This document shows, piece after piece, positions 24,864 to 33,030 of a DNA stretch of 64,000 bases (positions within the stretch are counted from its first letter, which is position 1; each line of letters starts with the position of its first letter). The stretch spans positions 124,001 through 188,000 of the forward strand of contig CAJTCG010000001.1 of assembly GCA_910574635.1 (NCBI GenBank), written 5' to 3'. This DNA is from Oscillospiraceae bacterium (GTDB lineage Bacteria > Bacillota > Clostridia > Oscillospirales > Oscillospiraceae). Both the position numbers and the translations under genes were made by a program. The notes beneath the pieces are model-generated. The model searched no databases. It was given only the letters and a program-made list of their open reading frames with translations, and was not told where the DNA came from.

Positions 24864-26279
24864 ATGCCGCAGGCACCCGACTTCACCACCCTCTTTGACG
24901 ACGACATCAACCTCCGGGGCCTCTTCGACATCTTAAGCCCTGAGAACAACCTGGTCCTCGCCGACGACATGATGCTCTCCGACGCCAAGGGCGTCATCCT
25001 CCGGGTCAGCGAGAGCTATGAGAAGAACTTCGGCTTCGTCCACAACTCCATCGTGGGCCGCTCCGCCTTCGATTTGGAGGCCGACGGCACCTTCTCCCCC
25101 TGCGTCACCGCCGAGGTCATCCGCCAGCGGCGGAAAATCACCGCCACCCAGACCATCAACCACGCCCACAAAAACGTCATGACCGTGGGCATCCCCCTCT
25201 TCGACCGCGCCGGCGATCTGAAATTCGCCGTCTGCTTCAACACCGTCTCCATGGAGCAGATCAACGCCATCCAGCGGAACTACCGCCACCTCCAGGACTC
25301 CCTCCAGCAGTACTCCCAGGAGATTGCCGAGCTCCGCACCCGGGCCACCTCCACCAGCCTCATTTTTAAAAGCGCCTCCATGCAGCGGCTCTGGACGCTG
25401 ATGCAGAACACGGCCAACACGAAAGCCAACATCTTAATTACCGGGGAAACCGGCGTAGGGAAGAGCGCCGTGGCCAAGGCCATCCACGCCATGAGCAGCC
25501 GGGCCGACGGGCCCTTCATCGAGGTCAACTGCGCCGTGCTCCACGAAAATCTTATCGAGTCGGAGCTCTTCGGCTATGAGAAGGGGGCCTTCACCGGGGC
25601 CGCCAGCGGCGGCAAAATCGGCAAAATCGAGCTGGCGCAAAACGGCACCCTCTTCTTAGACGAAATCGGCGAGCTGCCCCCCCACATCCAGTCCAAGCTC
25701 CTTCAGCTCATTCAGGAAAAAACCATTGAGCGCCTTTCCGGCAACAAGCGCATCGAGCTGGACTTCCGCCTTTTGGTTGCCACCAACCGCAACCTGGAGG
25801 AGGCGGTCCAGCGGGGCCTTTTCCGCTCCGACCTCTTCTACCGGCTCAACGTCATCCGCATCCACATCCCGCCCCTGCGGCAGCGGCGGGAGGACATCCT
25901 CCCCCTGGCCCACCAGTTCCTGGCCCGGTTCTGCGGGGAGTACGGCAAGGCCCTCACCTTCAGCCCCCGGCTTTTGACCTTCCTGGAGCGCTGCGACTGG
26001 CCCGGCAACGTCCGCCAGCTGGAAAACCTGGTGGAGCGCCTGGTCATCACCGTTCAGGACCCCATCATCGACCTGGGGCACCTGCCCCCGGAGTACGACG
26101 CCGGGTCCGCCGCCCCGGCCCCCTCCCGGGAGGGCACCCTGACGGAGCGGATGGACGCCTACGAGGGGCAGATCATCCGGGAGTCCTACCGCCGCTGGGG
26201 CACCACCGTGGCCGTGGCCAAGGAGCTGGGCATCTCCCAGGCCACGGCGGCCCGGAAGGTAGCCAAGTACGTAAAATAG
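24864..26279 (+). CDS. Sigma-54-dependent transcriptional activator (PAS-AAA+-HTH)
   Basis: 471 residues. N-terminal PAS-like sensor (~25-135: ILRVSESYEKNFGF...), AAA+ domain with Walker A GETGVGKS (194-201), sigma-54 contact loop GAFTGA (241-246), Walker B LFLDEIGELP, and arginine-finger region FRSDLFYRLNVIRI. The C-terminal HTH (AVAKELGISQATAARKVAKY) is Fis-like. Directly upstream of rpoN, so activator and sigma factor are co-encoded. Signal and targets are not evident. Confidence 0.94.
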   Translation: MPQAPDFTTLFDDDINLRGLFDILSPENNLVLADDMMLSDAKGVILRVSESYEKNFGFVHNSIVGRSAFDLEADGTFSPCVTAEVIRQRRKITATQTINHAHKNVMTVGIPLFDRAGDLKFAVCFNTVSMEQINAIQRNYRHLQDSLQQYSQEIAELRTRATSTSLIFKSASMQRLWTLMQNTANTKANILITGETGVGKSAVAKAIHAMSSRADGPFIEVNCAVLHENLIESELFGYEKGAFTGAASGGKIGKIELAQNGTLFLDEIGELPPHIQSKLLQLIQEKTIERLSGNKRIELDFRLLVATNRNLEEAVQRGLFRSDLFYRLNVIRIHIPPLRQRREDILPLAHQFLARFCGEYGKALTFSPRLLTFLERCDWPGNVRQLENLVERLVITVQDPIIDLGHLPPEYDAGSAAPAPSREGTLTERMDAYEGQIIRESYRRWGTTVAVAKELGISQATAARKVAKYVK

Positions 26280-26287
26280 GGGCCGGA

Positions 26288-26330
26288 AGGTCCCGGAGGA
26301 ACGGCCTGACCCGGGGTCAGGCCCCACAGG
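26288..26330. repeat. Palindromic repeat, family 2, copy 2
   Basis: GGCCTGACCC...GGGTCAGGCC in the 60-bp gap between the activator gene and rpoN. The repeat's right end (CACAGGAGG) supplies the rpoN Shine-Dalgarno site. Confidence 0.85.
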
Positions 26331-26339
26331 AGGAGCCCC

Positions 26340-27671
26340 ATGAGCCTTGTCCAGCTGAAAACCGAATTGCGGCAGGAGCTGAAGCTGACTCCCCAGCTGA
26401 TGCAGTCCATGGAGGTCCTTCAGATGACCTCCCAGGAGCTGCTGGAATACCTCTCCCGCCAGGCGGAGGAAAACCCCCTGCTGGACCAGTCCGACCCACC
26501 GGAGCGGGCCTATGAGGAGCTGCGCCGCCAGGCCGGGTGGATTGACGGCGGCGTCCGGGACCGGGCCACCTTCACCCATGAGGAGGGGGCCCCGGAGGCC
26601 GGGGCCATGGACAGCGCCCTGGAAAGCCTCGCCGCCTTCCTCCGGGACCAGATTCACCGCCTCCGGCTCCCCAAGCCCCTGACGGCCCTGTGCGAGTATC
26701 TGGCGGAGCTGGTGGACGGGGACGGATACCTGGCCCAGGAGGACCTGGAGGGCCTCACCGCCATGAAGATCCCCCAGGCCCTGACGGACCAGGCCCTGGA
26801 CACCCTCCAGAGCCTGGACCCCCCGGGGGTGGGGGCCCGGTCCCTGTCCGAGTGCCTGCTGCTCCAGCTCAGCCGCCGGGACGGCGCGGACCCTGTGGCC
26901 ATGGACGTTGCCGCCCGCTTCCTCCCGGAGCTGGGGCGGAAGCACTACGCCGCCATCGCCCAGAAGCTGGGGATTACGGTGGAGGCCGTGCGGCGGGCGG
27001 AGGCGGTTGTCGCCTCCCTGGAGCCCCATCCCGGCCGGGCCTTCCAGCCCGCTGAGCCCCCGGTCTACGTCCGGCCCGACGTGTTCGTCGCGGAGCTGGA
27101 CGGGGAGCTCAAGGTCATTTTGAACGAGTACTACCTGCCCCGGGTGTCCGTCAACGACTACTATCTCCGGCTTTTGAAAAGCTCCGACGAGAAGGAGACT
27201 AAGGACTACCTCCGCCAGAAGCTCCGGCAGGCCAAATGGCTGCTGGACAGCCTGGATCGCCGGGGGAGCACCCTCCGCCGCTGCGCCGAGGCGGCGCTGG
27301 AAGCCCAGCGGCCCTTCTTCTCCGGGCAGACGGGGGACCTGGCCCCTATGACGCTTTCCTCCTTGGCGGAGGGTCTGGCCCTTCACCCCTCCACGGTCTC
27401 CCGGGCCGTCCGGGGGAAGTACCTCCAGTGCCGCCAGGGTACATACCCCCTCCGCTACTTTTTCAGCCTCCCCGTCAGCGGCGGTGTCTCCCGCCAGGCG
27501 GCGAAGCAGGCCCTGCTCTCCCTCGTCCGGGAGGAGGATGGTCAACGCCCCTACAGCGACCAGGACCTCTCCCGCCTGCTGGCGGACCGGGGGATTCTCC
27601 TGGCCCGGCGGACGGTGACCAAGTACCGCCTGGAGCTGGGCCTGGGGTCCTCGGCGGCCCGGAAAAAATAA
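26340..27671 (+). CDS. rpoN: RNA polymerase sigma-54 factor
   Basis: 443 residues. Region I is Gln/Leu-rich and binds activator (LVQLKTELRQELKLTPQLMQ, LLEYLSRQAEENPLLDQ). Core-binding and HTH regions follow (MTLSSLAEGLALHPSTVSRAVRGKYLQ), ending with the RpoN box ARRTVTKYR (422-430). The ATG follows AGGAGG contributed by a family 2 repeat. A shared terminator lies downstream. Confidence 0.95.
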   Translation: MSLVQLKTELRQELKLTPQLMQSMEVLQMTSQELLEYLSRQAEENPLLDQSDPPERAYEELRRQAGWIDGGVRDRATFTHEEGAPEAGAMDSALESLAAFLRDQIHRLRLPKPLTALCEYLAELVDGDGYLAQEDLEGLTAMKIPQALTDQALDTLQSLDPPGVGARSLSECLLLQLSRRDGADPVAMDVAARFLPELGRKHYAAIAQKLGITVEAVRRAEAVVASLEPHPGRAFQPAEPPVYVRPDVFVAELDGELKVILNEYYLPRVSVNDYYLRLLKSSDEKETKDYLRQKLRQAKWLLDSLDRRGSTLRRCAEAALEAQRPFFSGQTGDLAPMTLSSLAEGLALHPSTVSRAVRGKYLQCRQGTYPLRYFFSLPVSGGVSRQAAKQALLSLVREEDGQRPYSDQDLSRLLADRGILLARRTVTKYRLELGLGSSAARKK

Positions 27672-27674
27672 GCA

Positions 27675-27712
27675 AAGAGTGCCCTGCCGGTTATGGCAGG
27701 GCACTCTTATTC
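27675..27712. terminator. Bidirectional terminator between rpoN and the SLH gene
   Basis: AAGAGTGCCCTGCC / GGCAGGGCACTCTT perfect 14-bp arms, then ATT. Confidence 0.9.
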
Positions 27713-27734
27713 CGCTTAGAATGGGGAAGGGGGC

Positions 27735-28583
27735 TTACTCGGCGGGCTCGGCCTTCTCGGCGGGCTCGGCCTTCTCCGCGGGGGCGGCGGCGTTGGCGGC
27801 ACGGAACAGGAAGGTCACAATCTGGCCCCGGGTGCAGGTGTTGTCGGGGGAGAAGGTGGTCTCGCTGGTGCCGGAGGTGATCTTCTGGTCCACAGCCCAG
27901 GCCACGGCCCCGGCGTAATCCGCGTCCTTGTCCACGTCGGTGAAACTGAGCTCTGCCTCAACCTCGGGCTTTCCGGCCACGCCCCACATGAAGCCCACGG
28001 CCATCACGCGGGTGCAGGGGGCGGAGACGTCCTGGTCCTCGGCAATCAGCTTCTGCTCCACGGCCCACTTGGCGGCGCTGTCACGGTCGGACACGCCCTC
28101 GGCGGCGCCGGGCTTGCCGTTGGCGCGCCACAGGAAGGTGAGGATGTTGGAGATGGAGCAGGTGTTGCCGGGCCCAAAGGTGGTCTCGGTGGTGCCCAGG
28201 GTGATGCCCCCGGCCACGGCCCAGTCAATGGCGGCGGCAAAGGGGGAATCGGCGGCTACATCGGTAAACTTGGGAGCGGCCTCGTCTTTCTTCTCCTCGC
28301 CTTCCGCGGGAGCTTCGTCTTTCTTCTCTCCGTCTTCGGCGGGAGCTTCGTCCTTTTTCTCCCCGTCTTCGGCGGGAGCTTTGTCCTTTTTCTCCCCATC
28401 TTCGGCAGGAGCTTCGTCCTTCTTCTCCTCGCCTTCCGCGGGAGTTTCGTCCTTCTTCTCCTCGCCGGAAGACTCCGTGGGAGCGGTGGTGCCCGTCTTG
28501 TCTTCCTCGGCGGCGAAGGCGGGGACAGCCAGGCTCAGGCTCAGCGCCAGGGCCAGAGCCAGGGATAACAGCTTTTTCTTCAT
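27735..28583 (-). CDS. SLH-like surface protein with acidic 11-residue tandem repeats
   Basis: 282 residues. Signal peptide MKKKLLSLALALALSLSLAVPAFA. Residues ~40-105 are about five and a half tandem copies of an 11-residue unit (KKDEAPAEDGE). S-layer-homology-like segments follow: FTDVAADSPFAAAIDWAVAGGI with FGPGNTCSISNILTFLWRA, and FTDVDKDADYAGAVAWAVDQKI with FSPDNTCTRGQIVTFLFRA. It ends in a short EKAEPAE repeat. The repetitive spacer probably lifts the protein through the wall. The 33-bp repeats can change copy number by slippage. Confidence 0.85.
   Translation of the reverse strand: MKKKLLSLALALALSLSLAVPAFAAEEDKTGTTAPTESSGEEKKDETPAEGEEKKDEAPAEDGEKKDKAPAEDGEKKDEAPAEDGEKKDEAPAEGEEKKDEAAPKFTDVAADSPFAAAIDWAVAGGITLGTTETTFGPGNTCSISNILTFLWRANGKPGAAEGVSDRDSAAKWAVEQKLIAEDQDVSAPCTRVMAVGFMWGVAGKPEVEAELSFTDVDKDADYAGAVAWAVDQKITSGTSETTFSPDNTCTRGQIVTFLFRAANAAAPAEKAEPAEKAEPAE
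28283..28470. repeat. 33-bp in-frame tandem repeats within the SLH gene
   Basis: On the plus strand the unit reads like TCGTCTTTCTTCTCTCC..., encoding KKDEAPAEDGE. About five copies with few substitutions. Confidence 0.8.
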
Positions 28584-28861
28584 GTTGGTTCCTCCAAAAA
28601 TTTTTTGACCCGGCGGACGGGAACGCTCTCGTCCGCAGCCGGCAGAATGAAACGTATTTTACTCCATCCTGCCGGAAAATGCAAGAGGATTTGTCACATT
28701 CTGCAAAAAGAACGGGAACTTTTCCACAGCCATGCCTGCCTTCAATTTGGGAGGCCGGCGTCAGAATTTGTCATTTTTAGCTTCCCTGCCGGAGAAAAAC
28801 AAACGCTTGCGCTGTGTGCTTTTACGACAACTCCGCCGTTTTTAGCGAAGCTTTCCGGTGA
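28584..28861. other. Upstream region of the SLH gene, no gene
   Basis: Holds the minus-strand leader of the SLH gene (AGGAACC-type ribosome site next to the ATG) and an imperfect inverted repeat CCGGCAG / CTGCCGG around 28639-28676. No convincing ORF or promoter pair. Confidence 0.5.
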
Positions 28862-28893
28862 AAAGCCCCCGCGCCTTCCGGCGCGGGGGCTTT
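28862..28893. terminator. GC-rich terminator-like hairpin
   Basis: AAAGCCCCCGCGCC / GGCGCGGGGGCTTT. It lies downstream of the candidate ncRNA on the minus strand; the gene it serves is unclear. The stretch 28,894-29,017 shows nothing recognisable. Confidence 0.6.
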
Positions 28894-29017
28894 CGCGGGT
28901 CAGCCGGTTTTCGCGGAAAACCTCCGGCGGGGCGCGCCCGCCGGGGAGGGAGGAAAGGGGATGGCGGGGGGACCCGCCGTGTGTGTGGGACCTCCCCCTC
29001 CGGTTGGGCGTCCGCCG

Positions 29018-29252
29018 GAAACATAAAAGCGGCGCCGAGTCCCAAGAACTCAGCGCCGCCTAAGAGCATGCGAACGCACGGCCCATCGTTCCCCTTCCCG
29101 CAACCTTGCTATCCACCCTTGCAAAAGCGTGGAGGAATGGGTATAATAAGCCCGTGGCGCAGTTCAAACTGCTGTGCTGAGTGGTACGGACACTCGTACA
29201 GGGCTGTCGGGTGCCTCTTACACCCGGCGGCCTGCCGCATTCATGTTTCCAG
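29018..29252 (-). ncRNA. Candidate structured non-coding RNA, ~235 nt
   Basis: On the minus strand, a good promoter, a long closing helix, several internal hairpins and an intrinsic terminator are collinear with no ORF. Closing helix: CATGAATGCGGC (29245-29234) pairs with GCCGTGCGTTCGCATG (29082-29067). Internal hairpins: CGGGTG/CACCCG, GTACG/CGTAC, GCAG/CTGC (the last two enclosed by AGCCC/GGGCT) and CCAC/GTGG. The terminator (29059-29029, then CTTTTATGTTT) has a G-U pair only on the minus strand. Class unknown: not recognisably SRP RNA, tmRNA, RNase P or 6S; a large conserved Firmicutes RNA such as raiA is possible. Confidence 0.6.
29029..29059 (-). terminator. Terminator of the candidate ncRNA
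   Basis: Minus strand GCGGCGCTGAGT, 7-nt loop, ACTCGGCGCCGC (12 bp with one G-U), followed by CTTTTATGTTT. Confidence 0.8.
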
Positions 29253-29257
29253 TTCTT

Positions 29258-29286
29258 ATTGTAACCCGGATTTCCTCAAATTGCAA
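29258..29286 (-). promoter_or_regulatory. Promoter of the candidate ncRNA
   Basis: Minus strand: -35 TTGCAA (29286-29281), 17 bp, -10 TACAAT (29263-29258). Expected start near 29,251. Confidence 0.7.
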
Positions 29287-29364
29287 GGGGGTTTCGGCAA
29301 AATCCCCAAAATGCCCCGCCCGTCCCAAGGGACAGGCGGGGCTCTCGTTTCCTTATTTCCGGTT

Positions 29365-30570
29365 TCACCCCCGCCGGGAATACAGCCGGGCAAGCCCCCC
29401 TTCGGAGGTCTCCCGGTAGCTCCGGTTCAGGTGGATGCCGGTTTCGTACATGGTCTTGAGCACCATGTCATAGCTGATGCGCCGGGTCTCCGCCAGGAAG
29501 TAGGCCAGGTTCGCGGAATTGATGGCCCGCATGGCCGCCACGGCGTTGCGCTCGATGCAGGGAATCTGGACCAGGCCGCAGATGGGGTCGCAGGTAAGGC
29601 CCAGGTGGTGCTCCAGGGCCACCTCGGCGGCGTACTCGATGCGCTTGACGGAGTAGCCGAAGATCTGGCCCAGGGCGGCGGCGGCCATGGCGCAGGCCAC
29701 GCCGATCTCCGCCTGACAGCCGCACTCCGCCCCGGAGACGGAGGCGTTGCGCTTCGCCAGGGCGCCGAAGAGGCCCGCCACCCCCAGGGCGTGGGCCACA
29801 TCCAAATCGCTGAGGCCCCGCTTGTCCTGGAAGTAGTACAGCACCGCCGGCAGCACGCCGCAGGACCCGCAGGTGGGGGCGGTGACAATGAGGCCGTTTC
29901 CGGCGTTCTGCTCCGACACGGCGTAGGCGTAGGAGCAAACCCGCTGGCACTCGATGATCTCCGGGTGCTTGTTCACCAGAATGTGGTCGTGGATGGACTT
30001 GGCCTTCCGCTCAATGCGCAGCCCCCCGGGCAGCTCCCCGGAGGCGGCCAGCCCCTCCTGAATGGAACGCTGCATGACGGACCAGATTTCCAGCAGGTCC
30101 TCCCAGATGCCCGCCCCCTCGTTCAGCTCCACGTAGTCCGTGAGGCTGATGTAGCGGAACTCGCAGAACTCCTTGATTTCGGCGAAGGAGTTTTCAAAAT
30201 AGGTCTCCTGCTCCTGCCCCGGGGCGGGGCGGCCCTCCCATTCCAAATCCCCGCCGCCCACGCTGTAGACCCGCTGGGTGCATAGCTCCCGCCCGCCCCG
30301 GAGGGCGGTGAGGTCCAGGGTGTTGGGGTGCTGTTCCACCGTCTCCTGGGAGAAGACAATCTCCGCCGGAAGGGGGGCGAAGGTCTCCGTCAGGATGCGG
30401 TCCGTCCCGTGGCCCTTCCCCGTCTTGGAGAGGGAGCCGTACAGCACCGCCCGGTAGGCGTCCGCCTCCGGCGTCTCCTCCCGGAAGAGGGCGGCAGCCC
30501 GGGCGGGGCCCATGGTGTGGGAGCTGGAGGGCCCCCGGCCCGCCTTATAGATGTCACGAATCGATCGCAT
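29365..30570 (-). CDS. sdaA: L-serine ammonia-lyase, single-chain Fe-S type
   Basis: 401 residues carrying both beta (N-terminal, GPSSSHTMGPARAA) and alpha (C-terminal) domains in one chain. Converts serine to pyruvate and ammonia using an oxygen-sensitive 4Fe-4S cluster; candidate ligands lie in APTCGSCGVLPA, GAECGCQAEIG and LTCDPICGLVQIPC. Last gene of serC-serA-sdaA, so synthesis and degradation of serine share a locus, 34 bp from serA. Confidence 0.93.
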   Translation of the reverse strand: MRSIRDIYKAGRGPSSSHTMGPARAAALFREETPEADAYRAVLYGSLSKTGKGHGTDRILTETFAPLPAEIVFSQETVEQHPNTLDLTALRGGRELCTQRVYSVGGGDLEWEGRPAPGQEQETYFENSFAEIKEFCEFRYISLTDYVELNEGAGIWEDLLEIWSVMQRSIQEGLAASGELPGGLRIERKAKSIHDHILVNKHPEIIECQRVCSYAYAVSEQNAGNGLIVTAPTCGSCGVLPAVLYYFQDKRGLSDLDVAHALGVAGLFGALAKRNASVSGAECGCQAEIGVACAMAAAALGQIFGYSVKRIEYAAEVALEHHLGLTCDPICGLVQIPCIERNAVAAMRAINSANLAYFLAETRRISYDMVLKTMYETGIHLNRSYRETSEGGLARLYSRRG

Positions 30571-30604
30571 GGCTTTTCATACTCCTGTGCCCAGAGCTCC
30601 GCCC

Positions 30605-31522
30605 TCACGGGGCGAAGCCCTCCACGATGTCCACCAGCTCCTGGCCGATGCGCGTCTGCGCCTCCTTTGTCCCCGCGCCGATGTGGGGGGTGCAGGAGAC
30701 CGCCGGGTGCTGGGCCAGGGCCCAGTTGGGGTCCTTCTCGCTCATCCACACGTCCAGCCCCGCCGCCCGGACCTTGCCGGACTCCAGAGCCTCCAGAAGG
30801 GCCCCCTCGTCCACGTTGCTGCCCCGGGAGACGTTGACAATCACCACGCCGTCCTTCATCTTTCCCAGGCTCTCCCGGTCCACCAGGGCCTTGTCCCCGC
30901 CGGGGGCGCAGAGGATGAGCACGTCGGAGCCCGCCAGCAGCTCGTCCATGGAGACAAATTTCATAGTCTCGCACTCGCAGCCCTCCGGACGGTGACGGTG
31001 GACGGTGGAGAGGACCTTCATCCCCAGGGCCTGGCACTTATCGCCCACCATCCGGCCGATGCGTCCATAGCCGATGATTCCGGCGGTTTTGCCGGAGAGC
31101 TCGAAGCCCTTGGAATAGGCCTTCTTCTCCCACTTGTTCTCCCGCATGGTGTGCCCGGCGACGGAGATGTTCCGGGCGCAGGAGAAGAGGAGGGCCAGGG
31201 CCAGCTCCGCCACGGCGTTGGAGGAGGCCCGGGGGGTGTTCCGCACGGCGATGCCCGCCGCCTCGGCATAGGGAATGGCGATGTTGTCCATGCCCACGCC
31301 CGCCCGGACGATGAGCCGGAGCCGCCCGCCCTTGGCGGCGTCAATCTGGGGCTCCTTGATTTTGGTGGCGGAGCGGATGATCACCGCGTCAAAGTCCCGC
31401 AGGGCGGGGCCCAGGGCGTCGGGCTCATAGAACTGCTCCACCACCTCGCAGCCGTCCGCCCGGAGCTTCGCCACGGCGGAGGCGTCCATACCGTCAGTGA
31501 CCAATACGCGCTTTAGCATCAT
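30605..31522 (-). CDS. serA: D-3-phosphoglycerate dehydrogenase, short form
   Basis: 305 residues. NAD-dependent first step of serine synthesis. Rossmann motif GIIGYGRIGRMVGDKC; active-site pieces IVRAGVGMDNI (Arg), LDVWMSEKDPN (Glu) and CTPHIGAGTKEAQ (His). Lacks the C-terminal ACT or ASB regulatory domains, so no serine feedback is expected. ATG 31522 follows GAAAGGGG. The 270-bp gap to serC is packed with hairpins. Confidence 0.9.
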   Translation of the reverse strand: MMLKRVLVTDGMDASAVAKLRADGCEVVEQFYEPDALGPALRDFDAVIIRSATKIKEPQIDAAKGGRLRLIVRAGVGMDNIAIPYAEAAGIAVRNTPRASSNAVAELALALLFSCARNISVAGHTMRENKWEKKAYSKGFELSGKTAGIIGYGRIGRMVGDKCQALGMKVLSTVHRHRPEGCECETMKFVSMDELLAGSDVLILCAPGGDKALVDRESLGKMKDGVVIVNVSRGSNVDEGALLEALESGKVRAAGLDVWMSEKDPNWALAQHPAVSCTPHIGAGTKEAQTRIGQELVDIVEGFAP

Positions 31523-31623
31523 AATTGTACCCCTTTCGTATCCGGCACACCCCAGGGGTGCCAATGTCGGAAAACCCTCACGCCCATTGGGGGACAGGCG
31601 CGTCCGGCAGCCCGGAAGAGGGT

Positions 31624-31793
31624 CCAGGGGCACTCCCCTGGTTTTCCGCTCTTGGCGGAAAATAAATTTGAATCATTTTCCTGACGACATGCGCGTCAGG
31701 AAAATACCAAGACTCCAGCCGCCTTGGGCGGCGGCTCCAGTGACCGATGTCACTGGAGGGGGGAATCTAAAGGGGGGACGAAGTCCCCTCTTT
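31624..31793. repeat. Array of six consecutive hairpins between serC and serA
   Basis: Inverted repeats in order: CCAGGGG/CCCCTGG (31624-31641), TTTTCCGC/GCGGAAAA (31642-31662), ATTTTCCTGACG/CGTCAGGAAAAT (31675-31705), AGCCGCC/GGCGGCT (31717-31736), CTCCAGTGAC/GTCACTGGAG (31735-31758) and AAAGGGGGGAC/GTCCCCTCTTT (31769-31793). The last, next to serC, may terminate most serC transcripts. Confidence 0.85.
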
Positions 31794-31796
31794 AAT

Positions 31797-32885
31797 TCAG
31801 TTGTGCTCCTGTTCGTACTTCTTGAGGAACTCCACCAGCGCCTCCACGCCCTCCTTGGGCATGGCGTTGTAGATGGAGGCCCGGAGGCCGCCCACGCTCT
31901 TGTGGCCCTTGAGGTTGTCAAAGCCCGCCGCCTTGGAAGCCGCCACCACGTCGGCGTCCTGGTCCTTCGTGGGGGTGACGAAGGGCACGTTCATGAGGGA
32001 GCGGTCCTCCTTCCGCACGGCCCCGGTGAAGAGCTTGGACTGGTCCAGGAAGTCATAGAGGATCTTCGCCTTTTCCTCGTTGCGTTTGTTCATCGCCTCC
32101 AGGCCGCCGTTATCCAGCAGATACTTGAAGACCTTTCCGCAGCAGTAGATGGCCCAGCAGTTGGGGGTGTTGTAGAGGGAGTCGTTGTCCGCGTGGGTCT
32201 TATAGCTCATATAGGTGGGGACAAATTTTGGAAGATCGTCCCGCAGCAGATCCTCCCGGATGATGACCACCGCCATGCCCGCCGGGCCCACGTTCTTCTG
32301 CACGCCGCCCCAGATGAGGCCGTACCGGCTCACGTCGCAGGGGCGGGAGAGGAACATGCTGGACTGGTCGGACACCAGGACCTTCCCCTTGGTGTCGGGG
32401 AGGCTGAAATAGGTGGTGCCGTTGATGGTTTCGTTTTCGCAGATATACACATAGTCCGCGTTCTCCGGAATGTCCAGATTGGAGCAGTCCGGGATATAGG
32501 AGAAGTTCTTGTCGGCGGAGGAGGCCACGATTTTGACCTCGCCGTATTTCTTTGCCTCGGCGATGGCCTTCTTGGACCATGCGCCGGTCTCCACATAGCA
32601 TCCGACCCCGTTTTTCATCAGGTTCATGGCCACCATGGCGAACTGGACCGTGCCGCCGCCCTGGATGAAAAGGACCTTGTAGTTGTCGGGAATGCCCATG
32701 AGCTTGCGGAGGTCCGCCTCCGCCTCGTCCCGAATCTGCTGGAACACCTTGCTCCGGTGGCTCATCTCCATGACGCACATGCCGCTCCCGCGGTAGTTCA
32801 TCATCTCGGCGGCGATCTCCTCCAGCACGATCTCCGGCATCATGGCGGGGCCGGCGGAGAAATTGTAGGTGCGGCCGTATTTCAT
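31797..32885 (-). CDS. serC: Phosphoserine aminotransferase
   Basis: 362 residues, PLP-dependent. Second step of serine synthesis, also used in pyridoxal phosphate synthesis. Starts MKYGRTYNFSAGPAMMP; EMSHRSKVF, FIQGGGTVQFAMV and the PLP-lysine region WGGVQKNVGPAGMA are clear. ATG 32885 follows GGAGGA; an in-frame ATG five codons upstream is less likely. Has its own promoter at 32949-32977. Confidence 0.95.
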   Translation of the reverse strand: MKYGRTYNFSAGPAMMPEIVLEEIAAEMMNYRGSGMCVMEMSHRSKVFQQIRDEAEADLRKLMGIPDNYKVLFIQGGGTVQFAMVAMNLMKNGVGCYVETGAWSKKAIAEAKKYGEVKIVASSADKNFSYIPDCSNLDIPENADYVYICENETINGTTYFSLPDTKGKVLVSDQSSMFLSRPCDVSRYGLIWGGVQKNVGPAGMAVVIIREDLLRDDLPKFVPTYMSYKTHADNDSLYNTPNCWAIYCCGKVFKYLLDNGGLEAMNKRNEEKAKILYDFLDQSKLFTGAVRKEDRSLMNVPFVTPTKDQDADVVAASKAAGFDNLKGHKSVGGLRASIYNAMPKEGVEALVEFLKKYEQEHN

Positions 32886-32948
32886 AGCGCGTTCCTCCAT
32901 TCAAAAATCCACAAATTCCGCCCCTTTCGGGGCCGCTTTCCTGTCCAT

Positions 32949-32977
32949 AGTATACAGGATTTTTTTACCGGAATCAA
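32949..32977 (-). promoter_or_regulatory. Promoter of serC
   Basis: Minus strand: -35 TTGATT (32977-32972), 17 bp, -10 TATACT (32954-32949). The ~57-nt leader contains a small GGCCCC/GGGGCC hairpin. Confidence 0.7.
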
Positions 32978-33030
32978 CCGTCTTCCCAAATTTTCTGTGA
33001 AAAGGTGAACCTTTCTTCCCGCCCCTCCGC

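Noticed and set aside
29119..29147. A second good promoter (TTGCAA-17-TATAAT) on the plus strand inside the candidate ncRNA
   Set aside because: It points into no gene, and the wobble pairs and terminator support the minus strand; TTGCAA is self-complementary and the region is highly structured, so this is probably coincidental.
29018..29252. Identification of the structured RNA as SRP RNA or 6S RNA
   Set aside because: Alu-like neighbouring hairpins tempted an SRP call, but the conserved GGAAG/AGCAGC tetraloop region is missing; the multibranched fold is unlike the rod-shaped 6S. Left unnamed.
28858..29400. Long plus-strand ORF through the 28.9-30.3 kb region
   Set aside because: It runs antisense to the serine dehydratase gene and through hairpins, with no family resemblance or ribosome site; a GC-rich shadow.
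31534..31796. A T-box or other riboswitch ahead of serA
   Set aside because: The hairpins are adjacent simple palindromes, with no T-box sequence (UGGN-type) or known aptamer core.
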